DNA from: Acanthacorydalis orientalis
Lineage: Eukaryota > Arthropoda > Insecta > Megaloptera > Corydalidae
Assembly (NCBI GenBank): GCA_034766995.1
Contig: CM068318.1
Coordinates: 304,001 to 368,000 of the forward strand
DNA: 64,000 nucleotides
Direction of reading: 5' to 3'
A program made the translations under genes and the position numbers. The notes under the pieces are model-generated. The model was not told where the DNA came from, made no database searches, and was given only the letters and a program-made list of their open reading frames with translations. Positions 53,340-64,000 of the stretch are shown piece by piece (position 1 is the stretch's first letter; each line of letters begins with the position of its first letter).

Positions 53340-55544
53340 CACATAAGATACATAAATTTTATTGTTATTTATAAATTTATGCGAGAACTCTAATATTTCG
53401 TACAATGGCTCAAAACACGTTAGAGTTATAACTTTTTTACGGCGCATAAATAAGTAAACTGGCATGGAAACATTGTTCTGTGCAATAAAAAACGTATATA
53501 TATTCGATTAAACAGATCTGGTTTGAGACACATACAATAATTCATAGTTCTCTGATTGCTGTTCTGACATTTATTTGAATATTAAGTAGATTGAAACAAT
53601 GACGTTCTCATTTAAGCTCGTTTTTTTTTTATTAATTAATTGATAAAGTAGAACACAAAAGAATGAACTATTAGATTACACGAATTCAAATGCAATTATT
53701 TTTAGATTACATACGGATTGAAGAACTCATATTTTACTTGTTCAATTTTACACGAAGAATAATAAATTAATGTAGATTCGAACTGTCTCGATCCTTTAAA
53801 TATGTCTGAAATTGTTTGATCGTTGAACGTATTCGGTTATGAAATATCTGACGACATCTGAGCAGACATACTGAATGTATTGTTTATATTCTTGCAGGTT
53901 TTACTGGGCCTCGTTGCCCTTTTGTCGCGTATATCGTACGCAGAACTATCGGAAAATGAATCGACTGTCATGCAAGAATCCGAAATGCAATCGGAGACGA
54001 CAGAGACGCCGTCATCTAAAGAGAAGAGGGGCACGCAGTCTGACGACGGCGTACAATACAGTTATCCGCTAGCGTTGACGAATTCGAATTCCGGATCATA
54101 CTCGAACAGTTACAGTTCAAGTCCGAGCGGATCGTCGGGCGTGCAGACGAGTTACTTATCCGGCGGCGGTGGATCTAATTACGGCGGGCAGAGTGGCGGT
54201 TTCTTGTCTGGGGAGGTGCTCTCCCGCGGAGTGAATTCCGTACTCCCGTCGATGTCGCAGGGTGCAAAATCGAATCTGAACGTTGGATCGTTACTTTCGG
54301 GCTCGAATTATTTGAGCGGCATCGACGCCGGTTCCTTAGGGTCGACACTCGGCGGACTGAATCTACATTCTGGACTGTTGGGCAATTCGCTCGGATCAGC
54401 GGCGACTTCACTACCTAACGGTCTATCCGGATACGGAGGAGGATTGTATTCGTTGGGCGCGGGGTTGAATTTCGGACAATTGTCTAATGGGAATTTGGGC
54501 AGTTTAGGTTCTGCAGGCGGTTACGATAACAGCGCATTAGGTGGCTCGTTGTCATACGACAGTCTCTCGAGCGCACTGAAAGGGGGGATCGGCAGTGTTT
54601 ACGGAAATGCCGGCCTCGGATACGGAAACGGAGGACTGAGCTACGGGAGCGGTTCGTTCGGCATTGAAAACTCGTTGGGTGCTGCCGGGGCGAACGCAGG
54701 CACCGGCGTCAATTTCGCGTCGAATTATATCCCCGCCACTGGAAACATAGGCGGCGGATTGAGTCCATACTCGAACGGCGTCTCCGGCGATATCGGCGGC
54801 CTCATCGCTGCAAATTTCCAAGGTGTCGCGTCCGCCTTACAAGGCGGCGATCTCTCCACACCGAATAAGATAGGGCCGGTCACGTTCGGCCAAGGACAAG
54901 GCTTACAAGACGCCAGCCCGAACTTGCAACAACAGGCGCCGGCTCAATACAACGCGCCGCCGAGCTATGCGGCAGGAAGCCGCGGACTCGGGCACTACGC
55001 CTCGTCCGGAGATTTCGGATCGAAGCCGCCGCAGATATTGTACAGTCAAAGTCACAAACAGAACTCAGGGTATTTCGGCGGACAATCGAATTTAGGCGGC
55101 GCCACTTCGAGCCACGGTATTTTTTATAAAGGCCCGTCGACTTCCGGCAACTACCTACCTTCTAGTGGTCTGTCGATACAAGGATCCCTAGCAGGTAAAT
55201 TTTCCGGACCGATTTCGCCCAACGGCTACATCAGTTCAGGATCGACGAGATTACAGTCTAGCTATTCGTCACCGTCGGCTAATTTCGGTACCTATTCGCC
55301 CGGATTCTCGAGGGGGAACGGCTTCTCGGGAAATTATAATGGAGGTTTTAACGGTTTTTCGTCCGCTTTAGGTTCGCAATACTCGTCGTCACAAATATCG
55401 CCTAACTATGCCATCCCGACGAAATTGCCTTTCGGTTCCGGTTCGATAAACGGAGGATATTTACCGGACTCGGATTCAACTAATTCGTATAATACGATAA
55501 GTTACAGTGTTCCTACCAACGCAAAAGGCTACAGCCCTAACTGA
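51852..55544 (+). CDS. Secreted Gly/Ser-rich structural protein, unnamed
   Basis: Two coding exons: 51852-51863 (MKLM) and 53898-55544, joined in phase 0 across a 2.0 kb intron (gtatga to cttgcag); 552 residues. Residues 1-19 form a signal peptide ending SYA. Residues 20-44 are acidic and Ser/Thr-rich, ending in KEKR at 45-48, a likely furin-type cleavage site. The mature part would begin GTQSDDGVQYSYPLAL and is then almost wholly Gly, Ser, Asn, Tyr and Leu in irregular repeats such as YGNGGLSYGSGS, with a Gln/Ala/Pro-rich stretch at about 340-375. There is no R&R domain, no other recognisable domain and no cysteine run. Composition, the tiny first exon and the neighbouring cuticle genes suggest an extracellular matrix, cuticle or silk-like protein; this is an inference and I do not recognise an orthologue. 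Confidence 0.85.
51957..52055. repeat. (AT)n microsatellite
   Basis: About 100 bases of AT with a few CA interruptions; the longest array in the window. Confidence 0.95.
53287..53335. repeat. (GTAT)n and (AT)n microsatellite
   Basis: A short GTAT run passing into about 38 bases of AT. Confidence 0.95.
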
Positions 55545-57218
55545 ATTTAGATATTACTGAATGTATTTATGTAGAGATATAGTTAGTAACGCCATTTCAT
55601 CATTTATCATCGTTCCATTTTTCGTTTTGTGACTGTTTCCGATTTCGATTAAAACCGATGGAAAATTATTAGTAATTCTCAAAAAAAAAAAAACAGTAAG
55701 AAATGTCATTCTTATGTTTCAAAGCGAACAAAAAATATTCTCCATTTCTGAAATTATAGACTTTCGCAAAAACAATATTAATTGTATTTTTTGTCTATAT
55801 CTTATTATGTGTTTATTTTAAAATTACATTCAATCAAATTAATCTTTTCTTAATTCTTTCATTGCCAACAGAGCCTTCATCGAAATACCAGTTGGAAAAT
55901 TTAAATATTTATAAAAAAACTTCAACAGTTTCCTGTATTAAAAGCAAACAGTTTGTTTAAAGTTATAAATTATATAGGTATATAATTTTCCATAACAGAA
56001 AAATGTTGACGGATATAAACACATATTGGATACATACCGTTTATGATTCCAATCTGATTATACTTTGTAAACATTTTTTAACTATTGTAAATTTGTGCCA
56101 AATACTAATTTTATTCCTAGGGAAAAAGAGAAACAAACTAACACACACGCACACACACTTTTCAACATAATCAGATAATCGATATTCGTGTATGAATAAT
56201 AATTTTAATAATGTTTGCCGCAGTCGATTAACTCGGATACATGGAAAACATTTACTATTACATCTAATCATAAATCAAGTAATGTACTTTACTTCCGCTT
56301 AAGTTAATATTGATTAAGGATAACAATAATACATCTTCCTCGTTTCTTTTATTATTCGTAATAACATTACTAATATTTGAAATGGTTTTGTATTATACAA
56401 AGTGTATAACAATTTGCCAAAGATACGAACAGGAATTGTCTTATCTCTTATTATTGTATTTGCTAAGAATAAAGAAAATATTTACTAAAAGTGATATAAT
56501 TGGCATGCGTAGATAATTACATGTACGCTTGTTCATTGTTATGCAGATATGTTGTTGTATGTTTTTATAAAATAAAAATCATTTTTTTTTGTTACGATAT
56601 GCTCTTTTCACACATTTACATTCTTTACCTTGCATATAAATATCTTATTACTGATCTATACGATAAAAGTATAAATATTAACAGTATGTTATATATATAT
56701 ATACACAAATAAAATATACAAAATAATTCCATAATTATAGAAATTAGTTGTTATTTACTAATTGAACTAATTATCAATTTAAATAGCATATTATTAAAAT
56801 ATGATTTCACTCTGCCAGTGATTATTCGTATCGGACACATTTTTTGAAAGTTTCGTTTAAGGTGAAATGAAATTAGATTTTAATAATAGTTGCCAAATCC
56901 GAAAAGAACCATTTTATTCAATTTAGAACCGTTAATTACTGTCGATATTCATAAAAGTGTGTTTGAATGTATATGCGGGATGTATAGATGTTTCTTTTAG
57001 AGAGTGTATAAGTATTAATTAATTTACCCTGAACTGTTTTCAATCTTTGAAAATAAAAACTAGACATGCATTTTTAGAAATGTCTTGTATTAATTATTAG
57101 TTTACAAAACAACTGATTGATAATTAGTATTACTCAATTATTACTGAAAAGAATTCCACTATTTAGGATTCAACGAAAATGAAATGCATGATAAAACAAA
57201 AATTATGTTTAAACTACG

Positions 57219-57475
57219 AACGTTTCACTAATCCCACAAACCACAACATAAATTTGAATCTAAAATGTTACATAAATGATTATTTATCTTTTTTTTATCG
57301 CTGCTCATGCGTATTTTGATGTGGATGCTCAGAACTCTAGTCTACAGAAGTATATCAATGAAGATTTTTTTATATTTTAGCGCTCTGAAACAATAACAGT
57401 TTATCAAACATTTTAGATTAGAAATTTTTTTGCTGCTTGTGGAGTGAGAGGAGAATCTATTTATGGAAGTGGAGC
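57219..57475. repeat. MITE-like palindromic element
   Basis: The left arm reads ACGTTTCACTAATCCCACAA, ACCACAACATAAATTTG, then AATCTAAAATGTTACATAAA. The right arm is its rough reverse: TTTATCAAACATTTTAGATT, then AGAAATTTTTTTGCTGCTTG, then TGGAGTGAGAGGAGAATC. The arms flank a middle of about 90 bases. Confidence 0.5.
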
Positions 57476-57666
57476 TTTGCTACTGAATATATTTTGAAGA
57501 TTATATAATTAAGCTATGTGTATACCTTATTTCATGACTCCTACATACAAAATACACAATGTAATAAAATCTAAAATAACAATATTTCATTATTGCTGTT
57601 AATAGGCATTTTGAGCGAGATTCCATCATTATCGAAGGGCTAAGGTACATACAAATCAGCTTTTTC

Positions 57667-57669
<3 letters not shown>

Positions 57670-57726
<57 letters not shown>
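57670..57726. repeat. (TA)n microsatellite
   Basis: Uninterrupted TA array of about 56 bases. Confidence 0.95.
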
Positions 57727-57730
<4 letters not shown>

Positions 57731-58781
57731 CAGAATTAGTACTTTATACAAAGAATAAAACAACGGTAAGTATAACTCATTTGAATTATATTTTTCAGTT
57801 AATTAGGAATGTAAGTACCGCTGTTCAGGATAGCTAGCTTCAGAGATTTGAAAAAAAAATAACATACATTTTATTTTACACTGATATTTTTGAGTGTTTT
57901 GTTATTGAATACGTTACTCGATTGATTTTCGTCAATCTATACGAAAAATACTTGAAAATAGTACAAACGCAGTGAAACAAAACAAGAATAAAATTGTCGG
58001 TGCGTAGGGAAATAACGGCAGGGTAAAATGTATATTTGAAGCAAGTTTATTACTGACGACATTCTTTAATTATTTCGTAAAATGAAACACTGCGAAATAA
58101 ATTTAACTACTCATTAAATATTGTAATTCTTGTACGTTTTTTTTTTCACCACTTAAGAAACCGAATCTAAATCGCAGCGACTACTCGTGGCAATTCCGTC
58201 CCAAGCCTGTGATATTTACGATCAATTTGCGCAAATAACATCTAGACACACATTACTTTTACAAATGTCAAACGAAGTGTGTTATATTTTTACATGTAAT
58301 TGTGTAGGCTTTCTAAAAAAAAAATCGTCCATGCAGATTTGTCTCTCGACGCCGTACTTTCACGGACGAATCGTCGGATTCTCGTTCGGAATAGTCCGAG
58401 ATTGTTTTCAAACGCGTTATGTTACACATGTGTTCTATTAATTAATACATTTTAATTAAACATGAACGTTCGCATCGGCAAGAAAACAACAAAAAGCCGT
58501 TAGAACAGACATTAATGAGAGCAGATTTAGATTTATTGACAAAAATCGCGGACGAAATTTCCGAACACGTAATTCGATTACTGAATTATTCATTTATTCC
58601 AAATTGTATGTAGGGTTCATTCGGATCAGTGGCGCTACTTGCGGTTATAAGGAATTTCTAATAACCGTACCGATGTGCTAGTGATGATCGTTAAGGGAAG
58701 AGCGAATCGGTCTCATTCGAAAATTGGAACGGAATTTTAGATTTTGAAGAATTCCGTAATGGCTGTCAATAATTTTATACA

Positions 58782-59066
58782 GACACACATTCGCTTCTAA
58801 TACGGTAATTTTTGTCGAATAAAAAAATTACTGTGCGTCCCCATCCGCCATAGTCGCCAGATTTCGTAGCGTGTGACTTCTGTCTCTTCCCAAAACTGAA
58901 AATGTTAATGAAGGGAAATTGTTTCCAGACGATTCGGGAGATCGAAGCATCACGACAGCTCAATTAAAGACACTCGCGAAAAACGACTTCCAATACTGTT
59001 TTGAAAAGTGGCAAGAACGTTGGAATAAGTGCTTAGCAAGCAGGAGGACGGGATTATTTTGAAAGG
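58782..59066 (+). pseudogene. Mariner-like transposase, C-terminal relic
   Basis: The plus strand from about 58829 reads TVRPHPP, a stop in place of the expected Tyr, then SPDFVACDFCLFPKLK and MLMKGNCFQTIREIEAS. After a frameshift near 58961 it continues LKTLAKNDFQYCFEKWQERW and NKCLAS. This matches the mariner family pattern HPPYSPDLAPCDF, which includes the third catalytic Asp, followed by the W..RW..C(I/L)AS tail. In-frame stops, at least one frameshift and loss of the N-terminal two thirds show that it is dead. Upstream bases 58782-58828 may be a scrambled continuation. Confidence 0.8.
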
Positions 59067-59112
59067 GGCTGATTATAATTTGTATTTTAACTCAATATTT
59101 TTTTTTCTTCGA

Positions 59113-59144
59113 GAATTCACCGTACTTTTTGATCACTCCTCGTA
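59113..59144 (+). mobile_element. Right terminal inverted repeat of the mariner relic
   Basis: GAATTCACCGTACTTTTTGA followed by TCACTCCTCGTA is a mariner-type terminal repeat (on the minus strand it begins TACGAGGAGTGATC). It lies about 50 bases after the transposase end and is followed by TA, the expected target duplication. The matching left terminal repeat was not found. Confidence 0.75.
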
Positions 59145-59222
59145 TATAATTAATAATTAGCGTTTATAAAAAATTAAAACTTTTATTTTCCATATTTGCT
59201 TAATATTATAGTTTAATCAAGG

Positions 59223-59223
<1 letters not shown>

Positions 59224-59262
<39 letters not shown>
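59224..59262. repeat. (AT)n microsatellite
   Basis: Uninterrupted AT array of about 39 bases, close to the right end of the mariner relic. Confidence 0.95.
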
Positions 59263-59264
<2 letters not shown>

Positions 59265-59952
59265 ACGATGGAACTTACATTTTTTGTAAAGATAAAAGTC
59301 AAAGGAAAAAAATCTAAAAAAAATATTTAAAAGCAGTGTAACGATTGTTGCGCCCAATTAATCACCACATGACGTGCACAACAGCTCGAAGAGTTTTAAA
59401 TTGAAAGTAAGCATGCTTCAGTGATTGACATTAAAAGAATTTTATTACATTTCTGTGGTTCTTAACCATAGTTCGTGTATGGAAAATTATATTAATAGTC
59501 TCAAAATTATATCCGGTACATCATGCATAGACGATTTTTTGTCAGAGCCCATTTGAATACAATGTGTACGTGAATGGTTAATTTCACATACCGACAAACA
59601 CATATTATTGTTTATATGTCTATATTTTGTACACACACTCATAGATTTATAAATGTTATCAAGTATCAATGAAATGATTACTTCGACTAAAATCAATTAC
59701 AAGAATGCACTCTCTCTCTGTCAGCGACCACTTATTTTTATTACCGAATTTTCATCGAAATGTCAAGAGCACACAGATTGAAAAACTGTCGGAAAAACTG
59801 AAATCGTATTACAGAAAAACATGTCGAATTATACAAATTGATCTTTGTTCGTAATAATTACATGTAAGAGGCAGAGAAAGTCACTCGAATGTAATTGTAA
59901 CATCATTCTTCGCCATTTAATTTGTTTCAATTACAGTAATTGTGCGCAATTG

Positions 59953-59956
<4 letters not shown>

Positions 59957-59991
<35 letters not shown>
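59957..59991. repeat. (AT)n microsatellite
   Basis: Uninterrupted AT array of about 35 bases. Confidence 0.95.
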
Positions 59992-59995
<4 letters not shown>

Positions 59996-60602
59996 ACGGA
60001 CTGGATTTGAACGTGACTCGAGACGTCCTTAATCATCTCTCAGACGCGAGCGCTAATTCTAACTGTTTCTTAAACACCCACACGTATGCAATGATACTTA
60101 GTTTTATTATGGATGAATTAGAGAAAAGTTTAATTCAATCTGCGGTTTGTTTACAGTCGTTTTGTACGAGACTGATCAATGTTTAGAATTGTTTGGAATC
60201 AATTTTAATAACATTTTTTTTTATATACGAGGAAACTTTGCGGACTCTTCATAATTAAAACTGTTTTTTTTATACGTATGATCCGTTTTTATGAAATTCT
60301 TCGGCCCTTTTAATCATTTGAATGTCTGTTCTCCACTATTAGTTTCAGAGCTTGTGTTTTCTTCGTATGGAGATTTTAATCCGAAGATTTCATACATATG
60401 AAACTAATTGGAATAATAGAACAATACAATCGAGAAGATGTTTTAAAAACACGATTAATTTATAAATAACACTCAAAAACACTAAAATTTCCTGTTAAAA
60501 AAGATGTTATTCTAGATTTAATTCAGTTATGTATTTTATATACAGGAGTTCTGAAATAAGATCTACATTGATTCACTATTTGATCTGAGGTTTATTTCGA
60601 GT

Positions 60603-60870
60603 AGGAAAGTTCTACTCGAATAAATGATTTTTTTTTGTTTCACAAGCTACAAAAAAAATCTGGTCGAAACTGTTCCATAAACGATTATTATCTCAAACAA
60701 CTATGATGCAGGAAAATCTCAAATATAAGATTAATTTGGACCTTAAGACTTTGAGTATGACGAAATGAAATGCATATAAACAATTATCAATTGTAGAACA
60801 TTTTTGATTCGACTCTTTTTACTTAGATTTATGGAAAGAGAGAAAATGTTATTTGTGAAAGGGAATTAAG
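60603..60870. repeat. MITE-like palindromic element
   Basis: The left arm reads TTTGTTTCACAAGCTAC, an A run, TCTGGTCGAAACTGTTCC, then ATAAACGATTATTATC. The right arm reads ATAAACAATTATCAATTG, then TAGAACATTTTTGATTCG, and ends TTATTTGTGAAAGGGAATT. Confidence 0.5.
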
Positions 60871-63173
60871 AAGAGTTCAAGAATTGTACTATTAGAAAAG
60901 TTCTAATTACCATGGATGTGATCTGAAACAATTTATGAAAAAAATGAGAATTATATTTTTACTAAATTTGCATTTTGTATGCTTGAATTGAATTTAGATC
61001 ACATAATAAACAACACTATAGCTTCTCTAAACGCCAGTAAGCTTTTCTGAAATTAAAGAATTAATAGGTATCATCTCAGTGAACATTACTGTCTTCAATA
61101 TGAGCACCGCAATTAATTTTTCTATTAAAAAGTTCAACTCAATCTGACACCACAGCGTTTGTCGTAATTTAAAATCGAATTTTTGAATTGAATTTGTTTC
61201 AGATTAAAAAATAACAACAAACAAGACGAATTTTAGAATAAAATGATACGAATTCATTCCTATAAATTACTTTACATACAATCGACCGTTCTTTCATTTT
61301 CGGTATAAATTTTATTACAAAGATCTTTCGTTTACTACTTTTCAAGTGTGAAATATAACAGAGTGTATGATGGTTTCGGTCTCTGTCCCTTTAGTTTATC
61401 TGACTATTCTCTGCTACTAGTTTCAGTACAAGTTTCATCTTCGTATAGATATTAGAGAATATTTGAAATCTGCCTGAAGATGTGCCGAAACTAGTAATGG
61501 AGAACAGACACATGGATAATCTGAAATAGGTAAAAAACACTCTACTTTAAATAAAAAATATGATAATTAATTCTCTATAAAGATAATTTTAAACCACACT
61601 TTCGGTTATCTAAATGTAAAATAATCTTTAATATATCGTTATAAAAATATGTTTGATTTATATATTATATTCGAAGCAAACTGAAGCAGATTTATATTCA
61701 GATGAATATTATAAATCATGTAGACAGTTTTAATTAATCTATGTTTACATATTATTATATATATATATATATAATGTACGAATAGAAATCTGATACAACA
61801 AACATAACGTAAAGATACTTTGAAAATGATATAAATTGGTCCGGCGTTAACCATTAACCTTTTCTTAACGACCACCACCACCAACAACAACAACAAATAT
61901 TTTTGTCAAGCACCATTCACCGTTCTCCGTTTTTATATTATTTATCCTGTGGTCAGAGCTCCGTCGTTTAAAAAGAAAGTGATTTCGATTATGTAGAATG
62001 TGTGCGAGTGCTCTAACGCACCTGCGAAAGAAATTGTATCGCTCTATTGCCGACACGAGATATAAATGGACGTGTAGGATGATCTCGTGAACTCTTGATC
62101 ACTCATTACAGAGCACTCATATAAAATGTGTTCGCACAACTCACCTGTCGTTTATATTGTGTATCAGTCATGTATTGGCCTTAATTAAGCATTCATTTGA
62201 TACGGTTCCGGTTTGAGAACCGTCCATGCCGAATTACTTACATCACAGCATGTGTCCTATGAAATCTTACAGATCATTTAGATGCCGATGGAAATTGATT
62301 TCGCACTTTTTATTTTAATATATGGAAAGTATGTGTGAGCGCGTTTTTAGCAAATTATTTCACGGGCTTATAAATTCAATCGCTGTAAGATAAATCTATT
62401 TAATATCAGCCACACAAACTAAATGGATATTGAAACGTAATTAAAGTAATTTGTCACTCAGGCTAATAATAGGCTGTGTGTGTGTATGTACGTAAATCAC
62501 TTGTTTAGAGTTTTAATAAATGGTATTCTTATTAGTAAGTAATTTTTTATTGCAATAGAAGTCATTTTTATTTAATTCTGTGATATAACGTGATATCCCT
62601 CTGACCACTAATTAGTTTTCCTAAAATTATAGACTAAATTATTTTCTCATTCTCTCTATATATTTCTCTCTCTCTCTCTATATATATACATACATACACA
62701 CATCAGTGTTGCAATACAAATTATTTCTCTTAACTGACGCGAGAAGAACCGATTGGATACTACGATAATTTTCACTTTTTTTTTCCGAACAATCCAAACA
62801 AAATCAAGCTTCCTTTTAAGTGTACACACAATTAATATTTCGTATTCGAATGATCAAGAAGAAAAAAGAAATGGTTAACAATGCATTTTTTCAATACGTT
62901 AACTTTAACGTACGATTGTTTAAATCAAAAGAGAAATTGACTGACAATAATTAACAAAACAAAAGGTTTATTGTAAAAATGAAACGCAGCACTAAAAAAA
63001 AAAACATGTAAAACACATACAGACGGTAATCTAAATATGAAGTGTGCAAGTGCTAATTTCACCTTGCAGAGAAATAAATGGCCATTTAGTGTGATCAGAG
63101 TTTTATAATCTCAGTACCGTAACAGATAGTTTTATTCGACTGAGATGTAATGTTCGAGTCCAGAATGATATTG

Positions 63174-63199
63174 AATATATATATATATATATATATATA
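63174..63199. repeat. (AT)n microsatellite
   Basis: AT array of about 26 bases. Confidence 0.95.
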
Positions 63200-63551
63200 G
63201 AATGAAAATGCCCTTTCTTGTATAGTATTTTTCGATATAAAAAATTGTGGAATTCAATTTAATTTTCATGGAGTTTATTTGAAGAAAAACGAAAGATAAT
63301 CGTGTATCTGCTTATTAAATATGCGCATTATTGTTCTTAGGACCATAAAAAACTATTTAGATATTTTTTTATCGTGTTTAAAGCATGATTGCCTTTTGTG
63401 ATAAATCATTTTCTATATAGTATATATATATATATATTACAAACATTTGATTTTTTTCAGAACATAATACATCATTATAGATAATTTATGATTCTCACTT
63501 GAATGTATTTAGATGAGGATGCTATTGCAATCAAAGTACGGAAAAAAAATT

Positions 63552-63650
63552 ATTCAAACCATGAACATTTCTGAACAGAAAAAGTCTTATGACTTATGAT
63601 AAGAAGAAGTGGTATTATTTGCGAAAGTGAATTTACCTACAGCATCAGAA
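63552..63650. repeat. MITE-like element, right arm only
   Basis: It reads ATTCAAACCATGAACATTTC, then TGAACAGAAAAAGTC, and ends ATTTGCGAAAGTGAATTTAC followed by CTACAGCA. That ending mirrors the CACTGTGGCC and AATTCACTTTCAC left ends of the copies at 35569 and 38695. Confidence 0.45.
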
Positions 63651-64000
63651 ATGTATTGTTTGTAAATGTTTATCCTTTTTCATAAAGTTTATTTACAGAC
63701 AGCTTTCTCAAAAAAAAATATTTATGGACAATATTAACATCTTATAGTTCTATTTTCATTCGATTCGACTATCTATTTCGAAGAATCGTACGTCTGAAAC
63801 GAAATTCATTATTTGATAAAAAGTGATAAAATAAAAGTAATAAAAAGAAATAATTTTAGATTAATGACAGCACTTGACTGAATATGAATCGAAACTGAAA
63901 ATTATTGTTTAAAAAAAAATAACTTACTCTACGTGAAATAAAATAGGAATGTTGTATTTAGAACAATTTCTGAGATATTACTTTCAATTTTAAGAATAAA

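Larger units (their letters stand above)
51864..53897 (+). other. Intron 1 of the Gly/Ser-rich gene
   Basis: It splits the signal peptide after codon 4. It holds AT arrays at 51957-52055 and 53287-53335 and otherwise AT-rich sequence. No other gene is seen. Confidence 0.8.
55545..58781. other. Downstream of the Gly/Ser-rich gene, no gene seen
   Basis: The 3' UTR should lie in the first part, but no polyadenylation hexamer close to the stop stands out. The rest is very AT-rich, with a MITE-like copy (57219-57475) and an AT array (57670-57726). Confidence 0.55.
59147..64000. other. Intergenic to window end, no gene seen
   Basis: AT-rich DNA with AT arrays, MITE-like copies at 60603-60870 and 63552-63650, and short TC/AT runs near 62646-62700. 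A pair of matching words (TCCATTACTAGTTTC-type and its reverse, near 60334-60352 and 61409-61502) hints at another diverged repeat. No exon set is supported. Confidence 0.55.

Noticed and set aside
53880..53897. ATG at 53880 as start of the Gly/Ser-rich protein
   Set aside because: It lies in the polypyrimidine and acceptor region before 53898; MKLM at 51852 follows a TATA promoter and completes the signal peptide.
58187..58441. Plus-strand frame of 84 codons just upstream of the mariner relic
   Set aside because: It shows no similarity to the missing part of a mariner transposase and no other recognisable character.

Overview
The window is nuclear DNA from an insect. Evidence: spliced genes with GT-AG introns, a chitin-binding R&R cuticle domain in two genes, a clear resilin orthologue, and a mariner transposon relic. 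Non-coding DNA is very AT-rich and crowded with (AT)n arrays, while coding exons are rich in CpG. That contrast, and the gene content, would suit a hymenopteran, but the order is an inference.

Four protein genes can be supported. From left to right: (1) 2318-12299 (+), a four-exon secreted cuticle protein with a long Pro/Tyr repeat region, a His-Asp repeat and an R&R domain. (2) 29431-31730 (+), pro-resilin with four exons: N-terminal YGAPG elastic repeats, R&R domain, C-terminal Gly-rich repeats. (3) 33709-36926 (-), tubulin-folding cofactor E (Tbce) with seven coding exons: CAP-Gly, leucine-rich repeats, ubiquitin-like domain. It converges on resilin. (4) 51852-55544 (+), a secreted Gly/Ser-rich structural protein with an acidic, dibasic-ended pro-region and no recognised domain.

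The three structural genes share one layout: a first coding exon of only 4 or 5 codons, a phase-0 intron inside the signal peptide, then a large repeat-rich exon. Resilin and gene 4 have good TATA plus initiator promoters. This looks like a small cluster of extracellular-matrix genes making elastic or hard cuticle, with a housekeeping tubulin chaperone between them. The two R&R proteins should bind chitin through similar domains while offering different repeat domains: Gly-rich elastomer in one, Pro-rich plus His/Asp-rich in the other.

The rest is long introns and intergenic DNA (about 17 kb, 15 kb and 8 kb blocks). I could read several repeat relics there: a degenerate mariner transposase with its right terminal inverted repeat (58782-59144), a 3' fragment of a non-LTR retrotransposon between two AT arrays (47411-47520), a family of roughly 230-320 bp palindromic MITE-like elements in at least eight places (one inside a Tbce intron), and a duplicated roughly 160 bp module carrying a sequence like a tRNA-Lys primer-binding site (2831-3006 and 14876-15031). 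No tRNA, rRNA or CRISPR was found.
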